Positions 23,490 through 32,389 of a stretch of DNA of 64,000 bases are shown here, one piece after another. Every line of letters starts with the position of its first letter. Position 1 is the stretch's first letter. Source of the DNA: Rhizobium sp. N324 (lineage in GTDB: Bacteria; Pseudomonadota; Alphaproteobacteria; Rhizobiales; Rhizobiaceae); assembly GCF_001664485.1 (NCBI RefSeq), contig NZ_CP013633.1, forward strand, positions 186,001 through 250,000, written 5' to 3'. The translations under genes were made by a program, and so were the position numbers. Below the pieces are notes generated by a model that worked only from the letters and a program-made list of their open reading frames with translations, ran no database searches and was not told the origin of the DNA.

Positions 23490-26400
23490 GTGGCGATCAT
23501 GTTCGTCAGAGCGCAGGTGATCAGCAGGGGAGCGGGACGCAGCATCGTCTCGGCGGCTGCCTATCGTCACCGGGCCCGGATGATGGACGAGCAGGCGGGA
23601 ACGTCGTTCAGCTATCGCGGCGGAGCGGGTGAACTGACGCATGAGGAACTGGCGCTGCCGGAACAGATCCCCGCCTGGCTGCACAATGCGATCGACGGCC
23701 ATTCGGTCGCCGGCGCCAGCGAGGCGCTTTGGAATGCCGTCGATGCCTTCGAGACGCGGGCTGATGCGCAGCTCGCCCGTGAGCTGATTATTGCATTGCC
23801 GGAAGAACTGACGCGCGCCGAGAACATCGCGCTGGTGCGCGAATTTGTCCGCGACAATCTCACCTCGAAAGGAATGGTCGCCGATTGGGTCTATCACGAC
23901 AAGGACGGTAACCCGCACATCCATCTGATGACGACGCTTCGGCCGCTGACGGAGGAGGGGTTCGGGCCGAAGAAAGTCGCCGTTCTGGGAGAGGATGGCA
24001 AGCCGCTGCGTGTCGTCACGCCCGATCGTCCGAACGGCAAGATCGTCTATAAGGTCTGGGCGGGCGACAAGGAAACGATGAAGGCGTGGAAGATCGCCTG
24101 GGCGGAAGCTGCCAACCGGCATCTGGCGCTGGCCGGACATGACATCCGCCTCGATGGTCGCTCGTATGCCGAACAGGGCCTCGACGGTATTGCGCAAAAA
24201 CATCTCGGGCCGGAGAAGGCGGCGCTCGCGCGAAAGGGCAGGGAGTTCCACTTCGCCCCCTCCGATCTTGCCCGCCGCCAGGAGATGGCCGATCGGCTGC
24301 TGGCCGAGCCCGAGCTTTTGCTGAAGCAGCTCGGCAATGAACGCTCTACCTTCGACGAGCGCGACATCGCCAGGGCGCTGCATCGTTATGTCGACGATCC
24401 CACCGATTTTGCCAACATCCGCGCCAGGCTGATGGCGTCGGACCAGCTGGTCATACTGAGGCCGCAGGAGATCGAGGCAGAGACAGGAAAGGTGTCGGAG
24501 CCCGCGATGTTTACGACGCGGGAGATGCTGCGCATCGAATACGACATGGCGCAGTCGGCGCGGGTTTTGTCGGAGCGCCGCGGCTTCGGTGTTTCCGAGC
24601 GGAATGTGACGGTGGCGATCGAACGCGTGGAGAGCGGCGATCCAAAGAATCCGTTTCGGCTCGATGCAGAGCAGGTCGATGCTGTCCGTCATGTCACCGG
24701 TGATGGTGGCATTGCCGCTATTGTAGGCCTTGCCGGCGCCGGCAAATCGACGCTGCTTGCTGCCGCACGTCTTGCCTGGGAGAGCGAGGGACACCGGGTG
24801 ATCGGTGCAGCCCTTGCCGGCAAGGCCGCGGAAGGGCTGCAAGACAGTTCCGGCATCAAGTCGCGGACGCTTGCCTCCTGGGAACTGGCCTGGGCCAATG
24901 GGCGCGATACGCTCCATCGCGGTGATGTGCTGGTGATCGACGAGGCCGGCATGGTGGCCTCGCAGCAGATGGCCCGTGTGCTGAAGATTGCCGAGGAGGC
25001 TGAGGTAAAGGTCGTGCTGGTCGGCGATGCGATGCAGCTGCAGCCGATCCAGGCCGGTGCTGCCTTCCGGGCAATTACCGAACGGATCGGTTTTGCCGAG
25101 CTTGCGGGCGTGCGCCGCCAGCGTGAGGCCTGGGCACGCGGTGCCTCGCATCTGTTTGCCCGCGGGGAGGTCGAGAAGGGGCTCGATGCCTATGCCCGGC
25201 ATGACCATCTGGTCGAGGCGGAAACGCGCCAGGAGATCGTCGATCGCATCGTTGCCGATTGGAGCGGTGCGCGCAGAGAGGCGATCGGTCGATCTGTTTC
25301 CGAGGGCAGGGACGGTAGTCTTCGCGGCGATGAGCTGCTCGTGCTCGCCCATACCAACGCGGACGTCAAACGTCTGAACGAAGCGCTGCGATCGGTGATG
25401 ACGGGTGAGGGCGCGCTTGGCGAGAGCCGCACTTTCCGAACCGAGCGGGGCGCACGGGAGTTTGCCGCCGGCGACCGCATCATCTTCCTCGAAAATGCGC
25501 GTTTCATCGAGCCGCGCGCCCAGCGTCTCGGCCCGCAATATACGAAGAACGGCATGCTCGGCACGGTCGTTTCCACTGGCGACGAGCGAGGCGAGGTTCT
25601 GCTGTCGGTGCGTCTGGACAATGGCAGCAAGGTCGTCTTCAGCGAGGACAGCTATCGCAATGTCGACCACGGCTATGCCGCAACGATCCACAAATCGCAG
25701 GGCGCTACCGTCGATCGCACCTTCGTGCTGGCAACCGGCATGATGGACCAGCATCTGACCTATGTGTCGATGACGAGGCATCGCGACCGCGTCGATCTTT
25801 ATGCGGCCAAAGAAGATTTTGCGGCAAAACCTGAATGGGGACGCAAGCCGCGTGTCGATCATGCCGCGGGTGTGACCGGCGAGCTTGTCGAAACCGGCGA
25901 AGCCAAATTCCGGCCTGATGACGAGGATGCCGACGACAGCCCTTATGCCGACGTCAGGGCGGACGACGGAACCGTCCATCGGCTTTGGGGCGTGAGCCTG
26001 CCGAAGGCACTCGAGGAGGCCGGCATCCAGGAAGCCGACACGGTGACGCTCAGAAAGGATGGCGTCGAGCGGGTCAAGGTCCGGATTGCCGTTGTCGACG
26101 AGGCGACAGGTCACAAGCGTTACGAGGAGAGGGAGGTCGATCGCAACGTCTGGACGGCGCAACAGGTCGAGAACGCGAGAGCGCGACAGGAGCGCATCGC
26201 GCGGGAAAGTCATCGGCCGGATGTGTTCAAGCAGCTTGTCGAACGCTTGTCGCGCTCCGGTGCCAAGACGACGACGCTCGATTTTGAAAGAGAGGCCGGC
26301 TATCGCGCCCAGGCGCAAGACTTCGCCCGGCGCCGCGGGCTCAATCATCTCTCCCTTGCCGCAGCCGAGCTGGAGGAAAACCTTACCCAGCGCTGGGCGT

Positions 26401-28166
26401 GGATTGCCGCGAAACGGGAGCAGGTGGAAAAGCTCTGGGAGAGGGCAAGCGTGGCGCTCGGCTTTGCCATCGAGCGGGAACGGCGGGTCGCCTACAATGA
26501 AGAACGGAGCCAAACGATGGTCGAAGCGACATCCAGTGACGCGCGAACTGCATCCCACTCCGTCTCGGGCGCAAGCGCTGATGAAACACGCTATCTGATG
26601 CCGCCGGCCACGTTCTTCGGCAGCAGCGCCGAGGAGGATGCGCGGCTGGCGCAGCTTGCGTCGCCGGCTTGGATCGAGCGGGAGGCGATCCTGCGGCCGC
26701 TGCTGGAGACGATCTACAGGGATCCGGATGCAGCGCTCGTCTCGCTGAATGCACTGGCGTCGGATATCGGGGTCGAACCTCGCAGGCTCGCCGACGATCT
26801 TGCCGCAGCCCCTGATCGGCTTGGCCGGCTGCGTGGCTCCGAGCTGATCGTCGACGGACGCGCGGCGCGTGAAGAGCGCAATCTCGCTGTGGCGGCCGTG
26901 AAGGAACTGCTTCCGATGGCCCGCGCCCATGCGACCGAGTTCCGCAGGAACGCCGAACGGTTCGAACTGCGCGAGCAGAAGCGCCGCGCGCATATGTCAT
27001 TGTCGATCCCGGCGCTCTCCGAACGCGCCATGGCGCGTCTTATGGAAATCGAGGCGGTGCGCCGCCAGGGCGGGGACGATGCTTATAAGACGGCCTTCGC
27101 GCTCGCCGCCAAAGATCGGTCGGTGGTGCAGGAGATCAAGGCGGTGAGCGAAGCTTTGACGGACCGCTTTGGCTGGAGCGCATTTAGCGCGAAGGCGGAT
27201 GCGATCGCTGAACGCAATATCGCCGAGCGCATGCCGGAGGACCTCACGGATGAACGGCGCGGAAAGCTGACCCGCTTGTTCAAAGCCGTGCGGCGCTTTG
27301 CCGAGGAGCAGCACCTCGCCGAGCGTCGGGATCGTTCGAAAGTCGTCGCCGGCGCGAGCGCCGATTTGAGGAAAGAGCCAGGAAAGGAGAATGTCACCAT
27401 GGCGCCCATGTTTGCCGCCGTCACCGAGTTCAAGGTTCCCGTCGACGACGAGGCGCGATCTCGTTCTCTTGCTTCGCCTCTCTATCGCCAGCAGCGCGCC
27501 GCGCTGGCCGTGGCGGCACGAATGATATGGCCCGATCCCGCCGACTTCGTCGATAAGGTCGAAGATTTGCTCGGGAAAGGTTTTGCCGCCGATCGCATCG
27601 CTGCCGCTGTGGCCAATGACCCGGCGGCCTACGCGGCCTTGCGCGGTTCCGACCGTCTCGTAGACCGGATGCTGGCCTCTGGCCGAGAGCGGAAAGAGGC
27701 GACGCGGACCGTGCCGGAAGCTGCAGCGCGTCTGCGCGCGCTCGGTGCGGCCTACCTCAATGCCCTCGATTCCGAACACCAGGCTATCACGGACGAACGG
27801 CGGCGCATGGCGGTTGCCATTCCAGCTCTTTCGAAAGCTGCGGAAGAGGCGCTGGTGCGCCTGACGGCCGAGGCGAGGAAGGACAGCAGAAGGCTCGGCG
27901 TCTCCGCCGCGTCCCTCGATCCGGGCATTGGCCGGGAGTTTGCGGCCGTCAGCCGGGCGCTCGACGAGCGCTTTGGTCGCAATGCCCTCGTCCGAGGTGA
28001 CAAGGATCTTGTCAACCGCGTGCCGCCACCGCAGCGCCGAGCTTTCGCGGCGATGCAGGAGCGGTTGAAGGTCCTGCAGCAGACTGTCCGTCTGCAGAGC
28101 AGTGAGCAGATCATAGCGGAGCGGCGCCAAAGGGCTGCTAGCCGCGCTCGCGGCATCAACCTCTGA
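23490..28166 (+). CDS. traA: TraA, conjugative relaxase-helicase
   Basis: A 1558-residue relaxase of the MobA/MobL (Q) type fused to a RecD-like helicase, as in Ti-type plasmids. It nicks oriT, stays bound to the 5' end and unwinds the strand. The N-terminal relaxase starts IMFVRAQVISRGAGRSIVSA and contains the metal-binding HIHLM around residue 140 (DGNPHIHLMTTLRPL). Helicase motifs follow: Walker A GLAGAGKSTLL near 411, VLVIDEAGM near 479 and GDAMQLQPI soon after. The C-terminal ~700 residues are helical and partly repetitive (ALSERAMARL... and ALSKAAEEAL...). The GTG at 23490 matches the usual MAIMFVRAQ start; the ATG at 23499 is an alternative. Confidence 0.95.
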   Translation: MAIMFVRAQVISRGAGRSIVSAAAYRHRARMMDEQAGTSFSYRGGAGELTHEELALPEQIPAWLHNAIDGHSVAGASEALWNAVDAFETRADAQLARELIIALPEELTRAENIALVREFVRDNLTSKGMVADWVYHDKDGNPHIHLMTTLRPLTEEGFGPKKVAVLGEDGKPLRVVTPDRPNGKIVYKVWAGDKETMKAWKIAWAEAANRHLALAGHDIRLDGRSYAEQGLDGIAQKHLGPEKAALARKGREFHFAPSDLARRQEMADRLLAEPELLLKQLGNERSTFDERDIARALHRYVDDPTDFANIRARLMASDQLVILRPQEIEAETGKVSEPAMFTTREMLRIEYDMAQSARVLSERRGFGVSERNVTVAIERVESGDPKNPFRLDAEQVDAVRHVTGDGGIAAIVGLAGAGKSTLLAAARLAWESEGHRVIGAALAGKAAEGLQDSSGIKSRTLASWELAWANGRDTLHRGDVLVIDEAGMVASQQMARVLKIAEEAEVKVVLVGDAMQLQPIQAGAAFRAITERIGFAELAGVRRQREAWARGASHLFARGEVEKGLDAYARHDHLVEAETRQEIVDRIVADWSGARREAIGRSVSEGRDGSLRGDELLVLAHTNADVKRLNEALRSVMTGEGALGESRTFRTERGAREFAAGDRIIFLENARFIEPRAQRLGPQYTKNGMLGTVVSTGDERGEVLLSVRLDNGSKVVFSEDSYRNVDHGYAATIHKSQGATVDRTFVLATGMMDQHLTYVSMTRHRDRVDLYAAKEDFAAKPEWGRKPRVDHAAGVTGELVETGEAKFRPDDEDADDSPYADVRADDGTVHRLWGVSLPKALEEAGIQEADTVTLRKDGVERVKVRIAVVDEATGHKRYEEREVDRNVWTAQQVENARARQERIARESHRPDVFKQLVERLSRSGAKTTTLDFEREAGYRAQAQDFARRRGLNHLSLAAAELEENLTQRWAWIAAKREQVEKLWERASVALGFAIERERRVAYNEERSQTMVEATSSDARTASHSVSGASADETRYLMPPATFFGSSAEEDARLAQLASPAWIEREAILRPLLETIYRDPDAALVSLNALASDIGVEPRRLADDLAAAPDRLGRLRGSELIVDGRAAREERNLAVAAVKELLPMARAHATEFRRNAERFELREQKRRAHMSLSIPALSERAMARLMEIEAVRRQGGDDAYKTAFALAAKDRSVVQEIKAVSEALTDRFGWSAFSAKADAIAERNIAERMPEDLTDERRGKLTRLFKAVRRFAEEQHLAERRDRSKVVAGASADLRKEPGKENVTMAPMFAAVTEFKVPVDDEARSRSLASPLYRQQRAALAVAARMIWPDPADFVDKVEDLLGKGFAADRIAAAVANDPAAYAALRGSDRLVDRMLASGRERKEATRTVPEAAARLRALGAAYLNALDSEHQAITDERRRMAVAIPALSKAAEEALVRLTAEARKDSRRLGVSAASLDPGIGREFAAVSRALDERFGRNALVRGDKDLVNRVPPPQRRAFAAMQERLKVLQQTVRLQSSEQIIAERRQRAASRARGINL

Positions 28167-28271
28167 GACTCGAAGAAAAGCGGGGTGACGAAATGGTTGG
28201 TAGATTGGAAAAGCATTACGACCTGATTGTCCCGAGATCGATTTTCCTTTGGGTGGCGAAGTTGGACGAAG

Positions 28272-28742
28272 CTATTGTTCGTCGCTTCCGCAGCGGTCGT
28301 TGTGGAGGCGATTGCAGGTCTCACCAGATCGCGTGTCGTCTGCGTGACGCCACTCTATAGCCCCCTCGGACACGGACGTGGCCAGAAACAAGCCTGCTTC
28401 CAACAGCGCGCGGATGCCACAGAAGGTGACGTGGTCTCGCGCTGAGACCCTGAAGAACAAGCTTTCACTAGTCGGCCTTATGATCGCGCCTCCACCTTCG
28501 AAAGCTAGAAACCTGTCAGGTCCCACGGAGACGAGGGATTGGTAGAAGTCCTCGATTTGCGTGCAGATCTTGTCGGCAACGTGCTGCGTGCGCGAGATAG
28601 CGACACACGCTTCGGCGACGTGTACGCACTTTGGAACATCTTCCTCACCCGCGAATGATGGCGCTCGTGGCAGGACCAGATGCGCGTTGCCCGGCGGGCT
28701 CAGCTCAACGAAGTGACGGACTTCGCCAATCGATTTCTTCAT
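28272..28742 (-). CDS. Unrecognised 156-residue protein in the methyltransferase operon
   Basis: The protein begins MKKSIGEVRHFVELSPPGNA and includes CVAISRTQHVADKICTQIED, FYQSLVSVGPDRFLAFEGGG and ARDHVTFCGIRALLEAGLFL. It looks like a small soluble alpha/beta protein; no family came to mind and no catalytic motif is clear. AGGAA stands ahead of the ATG at 28742, and 165 bases separate it from the methyltransferase gene upstream, so it may be in the same transcript. A start 47 codons further upstream is open but has poorer sequence. A role in the putative biosynthetic cluster to its left is inferred from position only. Confidence 0.6.
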   Translation of the reverse strand: MKKSIGEVRHFVELSPPGNAHLVLPRAPSFAGEEDVPKCVHVAEACVAISRTQHVADKICTQIEDFYQSLVSVGPDRFLAFEGGGAIIRPTSESLFFRVSARDHVTFCGIRALLEAGLFLATSVSEGAIEWRHADDTRSGETCNRLHNDRCGSDEQ

Positions 28743-28906
28743 GCTGTTCCTGCCTGTTTGGAGAAAAAAGGCTTTTTCGAGATGGCAAAGCGCTGAGGGC
28801 TGCTCAACGTGATGGAGCGCTTTCTGCTGACACGAACGTTGTTCCAGTTGAGGCTCGTGAAGACGTGACGCAGTTGCGCTCACGCGACGGTGAAGATGAG
28901 GAGCCG

Positions 28907-29920
28907 CTAAAGGGTCCAGGATCGCCCCGATAGCCGCCTTGCTTCGGATTCCGGGTAAAGGCGGTAAGGAAGGTCCGCATAGACATATTCTGCCGGAATC
29001 GCGGGTGGGGACAGCTTCGATAGGAACAGGTCGAGATTCTGCTGACTGTTGCTGGAGACAAGGGTGTAGAAATTGCCGCTGTTCCAGGTGACGAATGAGT
29101 GTCCAAAGAACCGGCGTAGTGTTGCGCTCATCTCCGAAAGGGTGACTTCGTTTCGATCCATTCGCGTCAGCACCGTGTCTTCCTTCGCGCGAATATCTGA
29201 CGCGCTGAAGAAGCGAGCTTTGAAGCTATGGTCCTTCTGGCGTTCCCGCCGCCGATATTCCTCGTCGTCTTCATGCCTGAACTTCTCGACGAACATGAAG
29301 AGCCCGTTGGTCTTGAGATGCTGCGAGACGAAACGGATCTGATCGAAGCGATTTGGCGAATACATCTGGAAAGTCGTGTCCTCGAGGATGATATCGAAAC
29401 CGCTGCCAAACTTTCGGAGCTCCACGTCTTCTTGGACCCTTTGCGATGTCAAATGATGAAATGGTCCGTGAAAAAACATGGCGTGAGGAGGAACGCCATA
29501 GGCATAGAAGCTTCTGAGGTTCTCGACGTTGGGACTGCAGGACAGTGTTTCTATCCTGCCATTACCAAGTTCGCCGATCACACGAGCCATCGTCCCTTCG
29601 GCTGTACCTAGCGTGTAGAGCTGCAGTTGACCCTTTCTGGCCCGCGCGTATTTGAGGATCGCGCTGCCTAAACGGCACTCTTCTTCGAGCCGGTAGGGTA
29701 TGCTGCTCAAGTAGTGCTTATCAAACGGACCTTGGCGCAGCGGATGAAGGGCTGAAAAGCGCCTGAACGTCATGTCCACTGGGAACAAGCGGCGATCGAG
29801 CTCAGGCGGACGGATAGGCATTCCGGCCCCACCGGATGCGGTCGTCGAAAAAAACTCAGTAAGCTCGTTAAGACGAGGGGCGCGGTCGCACTCCTCAATG
29901 AAGTCGGCAAATTCACGCAT
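28907..29920 (-). CDS. SAM-dependent methyltransferase-like protein
   Basis: A 337-residue protein. The central part resembles a class I methyltransferase: LQLYTLGTAEGTMARVIGEL in the place of motif I, GRIETLSCSPNVENLRSFYA as motif II, FDIILEDTTFQMYSPNRFDQ as motif IV and LKTNGLFMFVEKFR as the strand-helix after it. Motif I has GTAEG rather than GxGxG. About 100 residues precede the domain (FPVDMTFRRFSALHPLRQGP) and about 100 follow it. The closest general resemblance is to tRNA cmo5U-type and small-molecule methyltransferases; I cannot name the substrate. It diverges from an AraC regulator with a direct-repeat operator between them. Confidence 0.75.
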   Translation of the reverse strand: MREFADFIEECDRAPRLNELTEFFSTTASGGAGMPIRPPELDRRLFPVDMTFRRFSALHPLRQGPFDKHYLSSIPYRLEEECRLGSAILKYARARKGQLQLYTLGTAEGTMARVIGELGNGRIETLSCSPNVENLRSFYAYGVPPHAMFFHGPFHHLTSQRVQEDVELRKFGSGFDIILEDTTFQMYSPNRFDQIRFVSQHLKTNGLFMFVEKFRHEDDEEYRRRERQKDHSFKARFFSASDIRAKEDTVLTRMDRNEVTLSEMSATLRRFFGHSFVTWNSGNFYTLVSSNSQQNLDLFLSKLSPPAIPAEYVYADLPYRLYPESEARRLSGRSWTL

Positions 29921-30068
29921 GCGAAAGCCTGCCTTTCTCTCGCACCATCGCGTTTTTGGGATTCAGGAGGAAATCGCGCATCCCGAAAAGATTGTGCCGT
30001 CAGCGATGATGTCGGCAGAAGATGATCGCGAACATCATGTTTTCGCATCCACGATTTTGATTGGTTTT

Positions 30069-30088
30069 CATGAAATTGACATGAAATT
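30069..30088. promoter_or_regulatory. Direct repeat CATGAAATT, candidate AraC-type operator
   Basis: CATGAAATT occurs at 30069-30077 and again at 30080-30088, starting 11 bases apart, about one helical turn. This is the usual layout for AraC-family half-sites. It lies in the 288-base divergent region between the methyltransferase and the AraC-type gene. Confidence 0.55.
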
Positions 30089-30208
30089 CGACCTGAGGTT
30101 AAAGCCTGGCTTGTTGACAACTTGGGGTGAGGTAGGGTCGCTACCACGCCGGTTTTTCAAGGGAGCAGCTGTCGAGTGGGGATCATTCCATCAATTCACC
30201 CCGAGAGG

Positions 30209-31060
30209 ATGAAGAAGTCACAAGGGGAGATCACCCTTCACCAGCAAGGCCATTGGAGCCATGCCCGCGCAGATGTCATTCGCCGGCGCAGTCTCGGGCG
30301 ACAGGTTATCGACGTTGTCGCGGATGACCACCTGATCTTCCTCAACATAAGGGGTACGGCGGCATCCGGCGAAAATTTTGTGGACGGACGAAGAGTCGAG
30401 TTCAGTCCGCGTCCAGACGGCTCGCTTGTTTACATTCCGCCCGGTTGCCATTGGAGCGGTTGGGATGAAGGCGATGCTGAGGGTTGTTATCTTATGATAA
30501 CCGTGACGCAGGATTTTTTTTCCAACCTCACGACCAAGCTCCCGCGCGTAGGCACCTTACGTCCGGAGCTTGGATTTAGAGATCTGCCAATCCAATGCTT
30601 GGCGCGGCAGATCGCCGGGGAACTTTCACACGACGATTCCGTAGGGAGTCTTATCGTTGAAGGGCACCTAGCGGCTATCTTCGGACTTCTGCAGCGCCGC
30701 TCCGGCACATCTGGCAGATTGTCTCGAGGAGGATTGTCTCCTACGGTTCTCAAGCGGGTGATAGGGCGAATTGAAGCTCACATCGATCGACCTCCGAGCG
30801 TGCGCGCTCTGGCTGAAGAGGCGGGATTGACCTACGAGCATTTTTCCCGCGCTTTCAAGCAGTCGCAAGGCTCGACGCCCTATGGCTTCTATAACCAGCG
30901 CCGCCTTGAACGCGTGACCGACCTTCTCCGCACGACTGCGATCAGTGTGACCGAGATCGCCATCGCCTGTGGCTACTCCAGCGGGAGCCACCTCTCGACC
31001 AGATTTCGCCGAGAGACGGGATTTTCCCCTGCCGAGTACCGGGCGCTCTGGAAAGAGTAG
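30209..31060 (+). CDS. AraC-family transcriptional regulator
   Basis: A 283-residue regulator. Residues about 1-150 form a cupin-like sensor domain (NIRGTAASGENFVDGRRVEF, then VYIPPGCHWSGWDEGDAEGC). The C-terminal ~100 residues hold the two helix-turn-helix motifs: PPSVRALAEEAGLTYEHFSR and ISVTEIAIACGYSSGSHLST, ending in the typical FRRETGFSPAEYRALW. The ATG at 30209 follows GAGAGG; a GTG start 33 bases upstream is possible. It probably senses a small molecule and controls the divergent methyltransferase and/or the downstream exporter genes. Confidence 0.9.
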   Translation: MKKSQGEITLHQQGHWSHARADVIRRRSLGRQVIDVVADDHLIFLNIRGTAASGENFVDGRRVEFSPRPDGSLVYIPPGCHWSGWDEGDAEGCYLMITVTQDFFSNLTTKLPRVGTLRPELGFRDLPIQCLARQIAGELSHDDSVGSLIVEGHLAAIFGLLQRRSGTSGRLSRGGLSPTVLKRVIGRIEAHIDRPPSVRALAEEAGLTYEHFSRAFKQSQGSTPYGFYNQRRLERVTDLLRTTAISVTEIAIACGYSSGSHLSTRFRRETGFSPAEYRALWKE

Positions 31061-31130
31061 CTGGTTCTGGACGAGAGATAATATCAAATTCATGAAAGCC
31101 GCCAGCTGTTCAGAAGAATAGCATGTCCCC

Positions 31131-32387
31131 ATGAACCTGCCAGTAGGGAGTGTGGATGAAGTGGGCGCGACAGAAAGCAGCGGCATAGGGTATTATGCCT
31201 CTCGCGGCATCTATCTCTTCTGTGTTCTGGCGTCGGCCACCGGCCGCAATGTCTACTTTGTGCTGGCGGCATGGGTTGCGACAGATGTCAGCAAGAGCAC
31301 GAGCGCTCTCGCCATCCTTTTGGCGCTCGGCAGTGCCGCTGAGTTGCTCACCAGCAATGTTGGTGGGGTTCTAGTTGATCGATTTGATCGTCGCTTCGTC
31401 TGTATCGCTTGCGATTTATCCAGGTTGATCCTCATATTTTCAACGGGCATTGGTCTCTCGTTCGGTGACCCACTTGGTGTTCTTTGCCTGTCGTGGACCA
31501 TCTTCGCGTTCATCGACAGAACCTATTCGACTGCGCTGCAGGCCATCATTCCAGACATCGTGCGTCCTAAGAACCTCACTTCATTCAATTCGGCGTCTTA
31601 TATTGCGATGCAGGCGGGCAATCTCATCGCCGCCATCGTCACCGGTTACAGCTTAAACGCCATCGGGATGAATCTGACGTCGGTCTTGCCTGGCGCCTTT
31701 TTCGCCCTATCACTGTTGGGGCTGCCGGCACTGCTCGGCCGCCAGCCGCCTTCTCGTTCTCCATCGGATTTGCAGGCAAAGAGCATTCGTCGGATGGATC
31801 TGTTGCCGACGACCTTCGTCGTTCACCCACTGAAGACCATCGCCGTCATGTATGCGTTGACCTATGCGATGGGCATGCTCGTGAGTGTATTGGGCGCCGC
31901 ATATGTCACCCGCGAACTCAAGGGGTCGGCGCTAGAGTTCGGTTATCTCGAGGCAGGTTGGGCCCTCGGTTCGATTGCGGGCTGTTCAACCCTTCTTCTC
32001 AGAAGGGCGCGTTCGCGACGACAAAGCATCCTCTTCCAGTCGGCGCTCGCTGGCATTGTTCTGTTGGGTTTTCCTGTTTTCCAGAGCTTTTTGTCCGGGC
32101 TCGTTCAACTGGTGTTGCTTGGCTTCTGCTACAATGTCACGCGGATCCTGATCGATGTACGGGTTCAATCGACCGTTTCAATTGACATGTTGGGGCGGGC
32201 GCGAAGCCAGATCCACACGATCTGTGTTTCGATAGGGCTTCTTGCGTATGGCATCATCGGGACGATCGGAGACGCAATTCCACCTTCGGGGATTTTCGGC
32301 CTCTTCGGGGCGCTGATGGTGACCGTCGCGCTCTTCTTTTACTTTAACATGGATCGGGGAGCGCCGGCGGAAAGCCGGTTCGTCTGA
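31131..32387 (+). CDS. MFS transporter, probable exporter
   Basis: A 418-residue permease with about twelve hydrophobic segments, beginning with IYLFCVLASATGRNVYFVLA and ending with IFGLFGALMVTVALFFYF. The loop GGVLVDRFDRRFV is the major-facilitator signature (G-x3-D-R-x-R-R) between segments 2 and 3, seen in the MFS_3/EntS branch that exports siderophores and other metabolites. The gene follows the AraC regulator by 70 bases and ends two bases before the next gene, so export is probably tied to what that gene makes. A 20-residue hydrophilic N-terminus precedes the first segment. Confidence 0.87.
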   Translation: MNLPVGSVDEVGATESSGIGYYASRGIYLFCVLASATGRNVYFVLAAWVATDVSKSTSALAILLALGSAAELLTSNVGGVLVDRFDRRFVCIACDLSRLILIFSTGIGLSFGDPLGVLCLSWTIFAFIDRTYSTALQAIIPDIVRPKNLTSFNSASYIAMQAGNLIAAIVTGYSLNAIGMNLTSVLPGAFFALSLLGLPALLGRQPPSRSPSDLQAKSIRRMDLLPTTFVVHPLKTIAVMYALTYAMGMLVSVLGAAYVTRELKGSALEFGYLEAGWALGSIAGCSTLLLRRARSRRQSILFQSALAGIVLLGFPVFQSFLSGLVQLVLLGFCYNVTRILIDVRVQSTVSIDMLGRARSQIHTICVSIGLLAYGIIGTIGDAIPPSGIFGLFGALMVTVALFFYFNMDRGAPAESRFV

Positions 32388-32389
32388 GG

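Noticed and set aside
23355..26993. Very long minus-strand frame antisense to traA (most of 1322 codons)
   Set aside because: It is an antisense shadow of a GC-rich gene; only its last part is real, as traC, whose start is at 23354.
26997..28130. 377-codon minus-strand frame
   Set aside because: Antisense to the 3' part of traA without domains or start signal.
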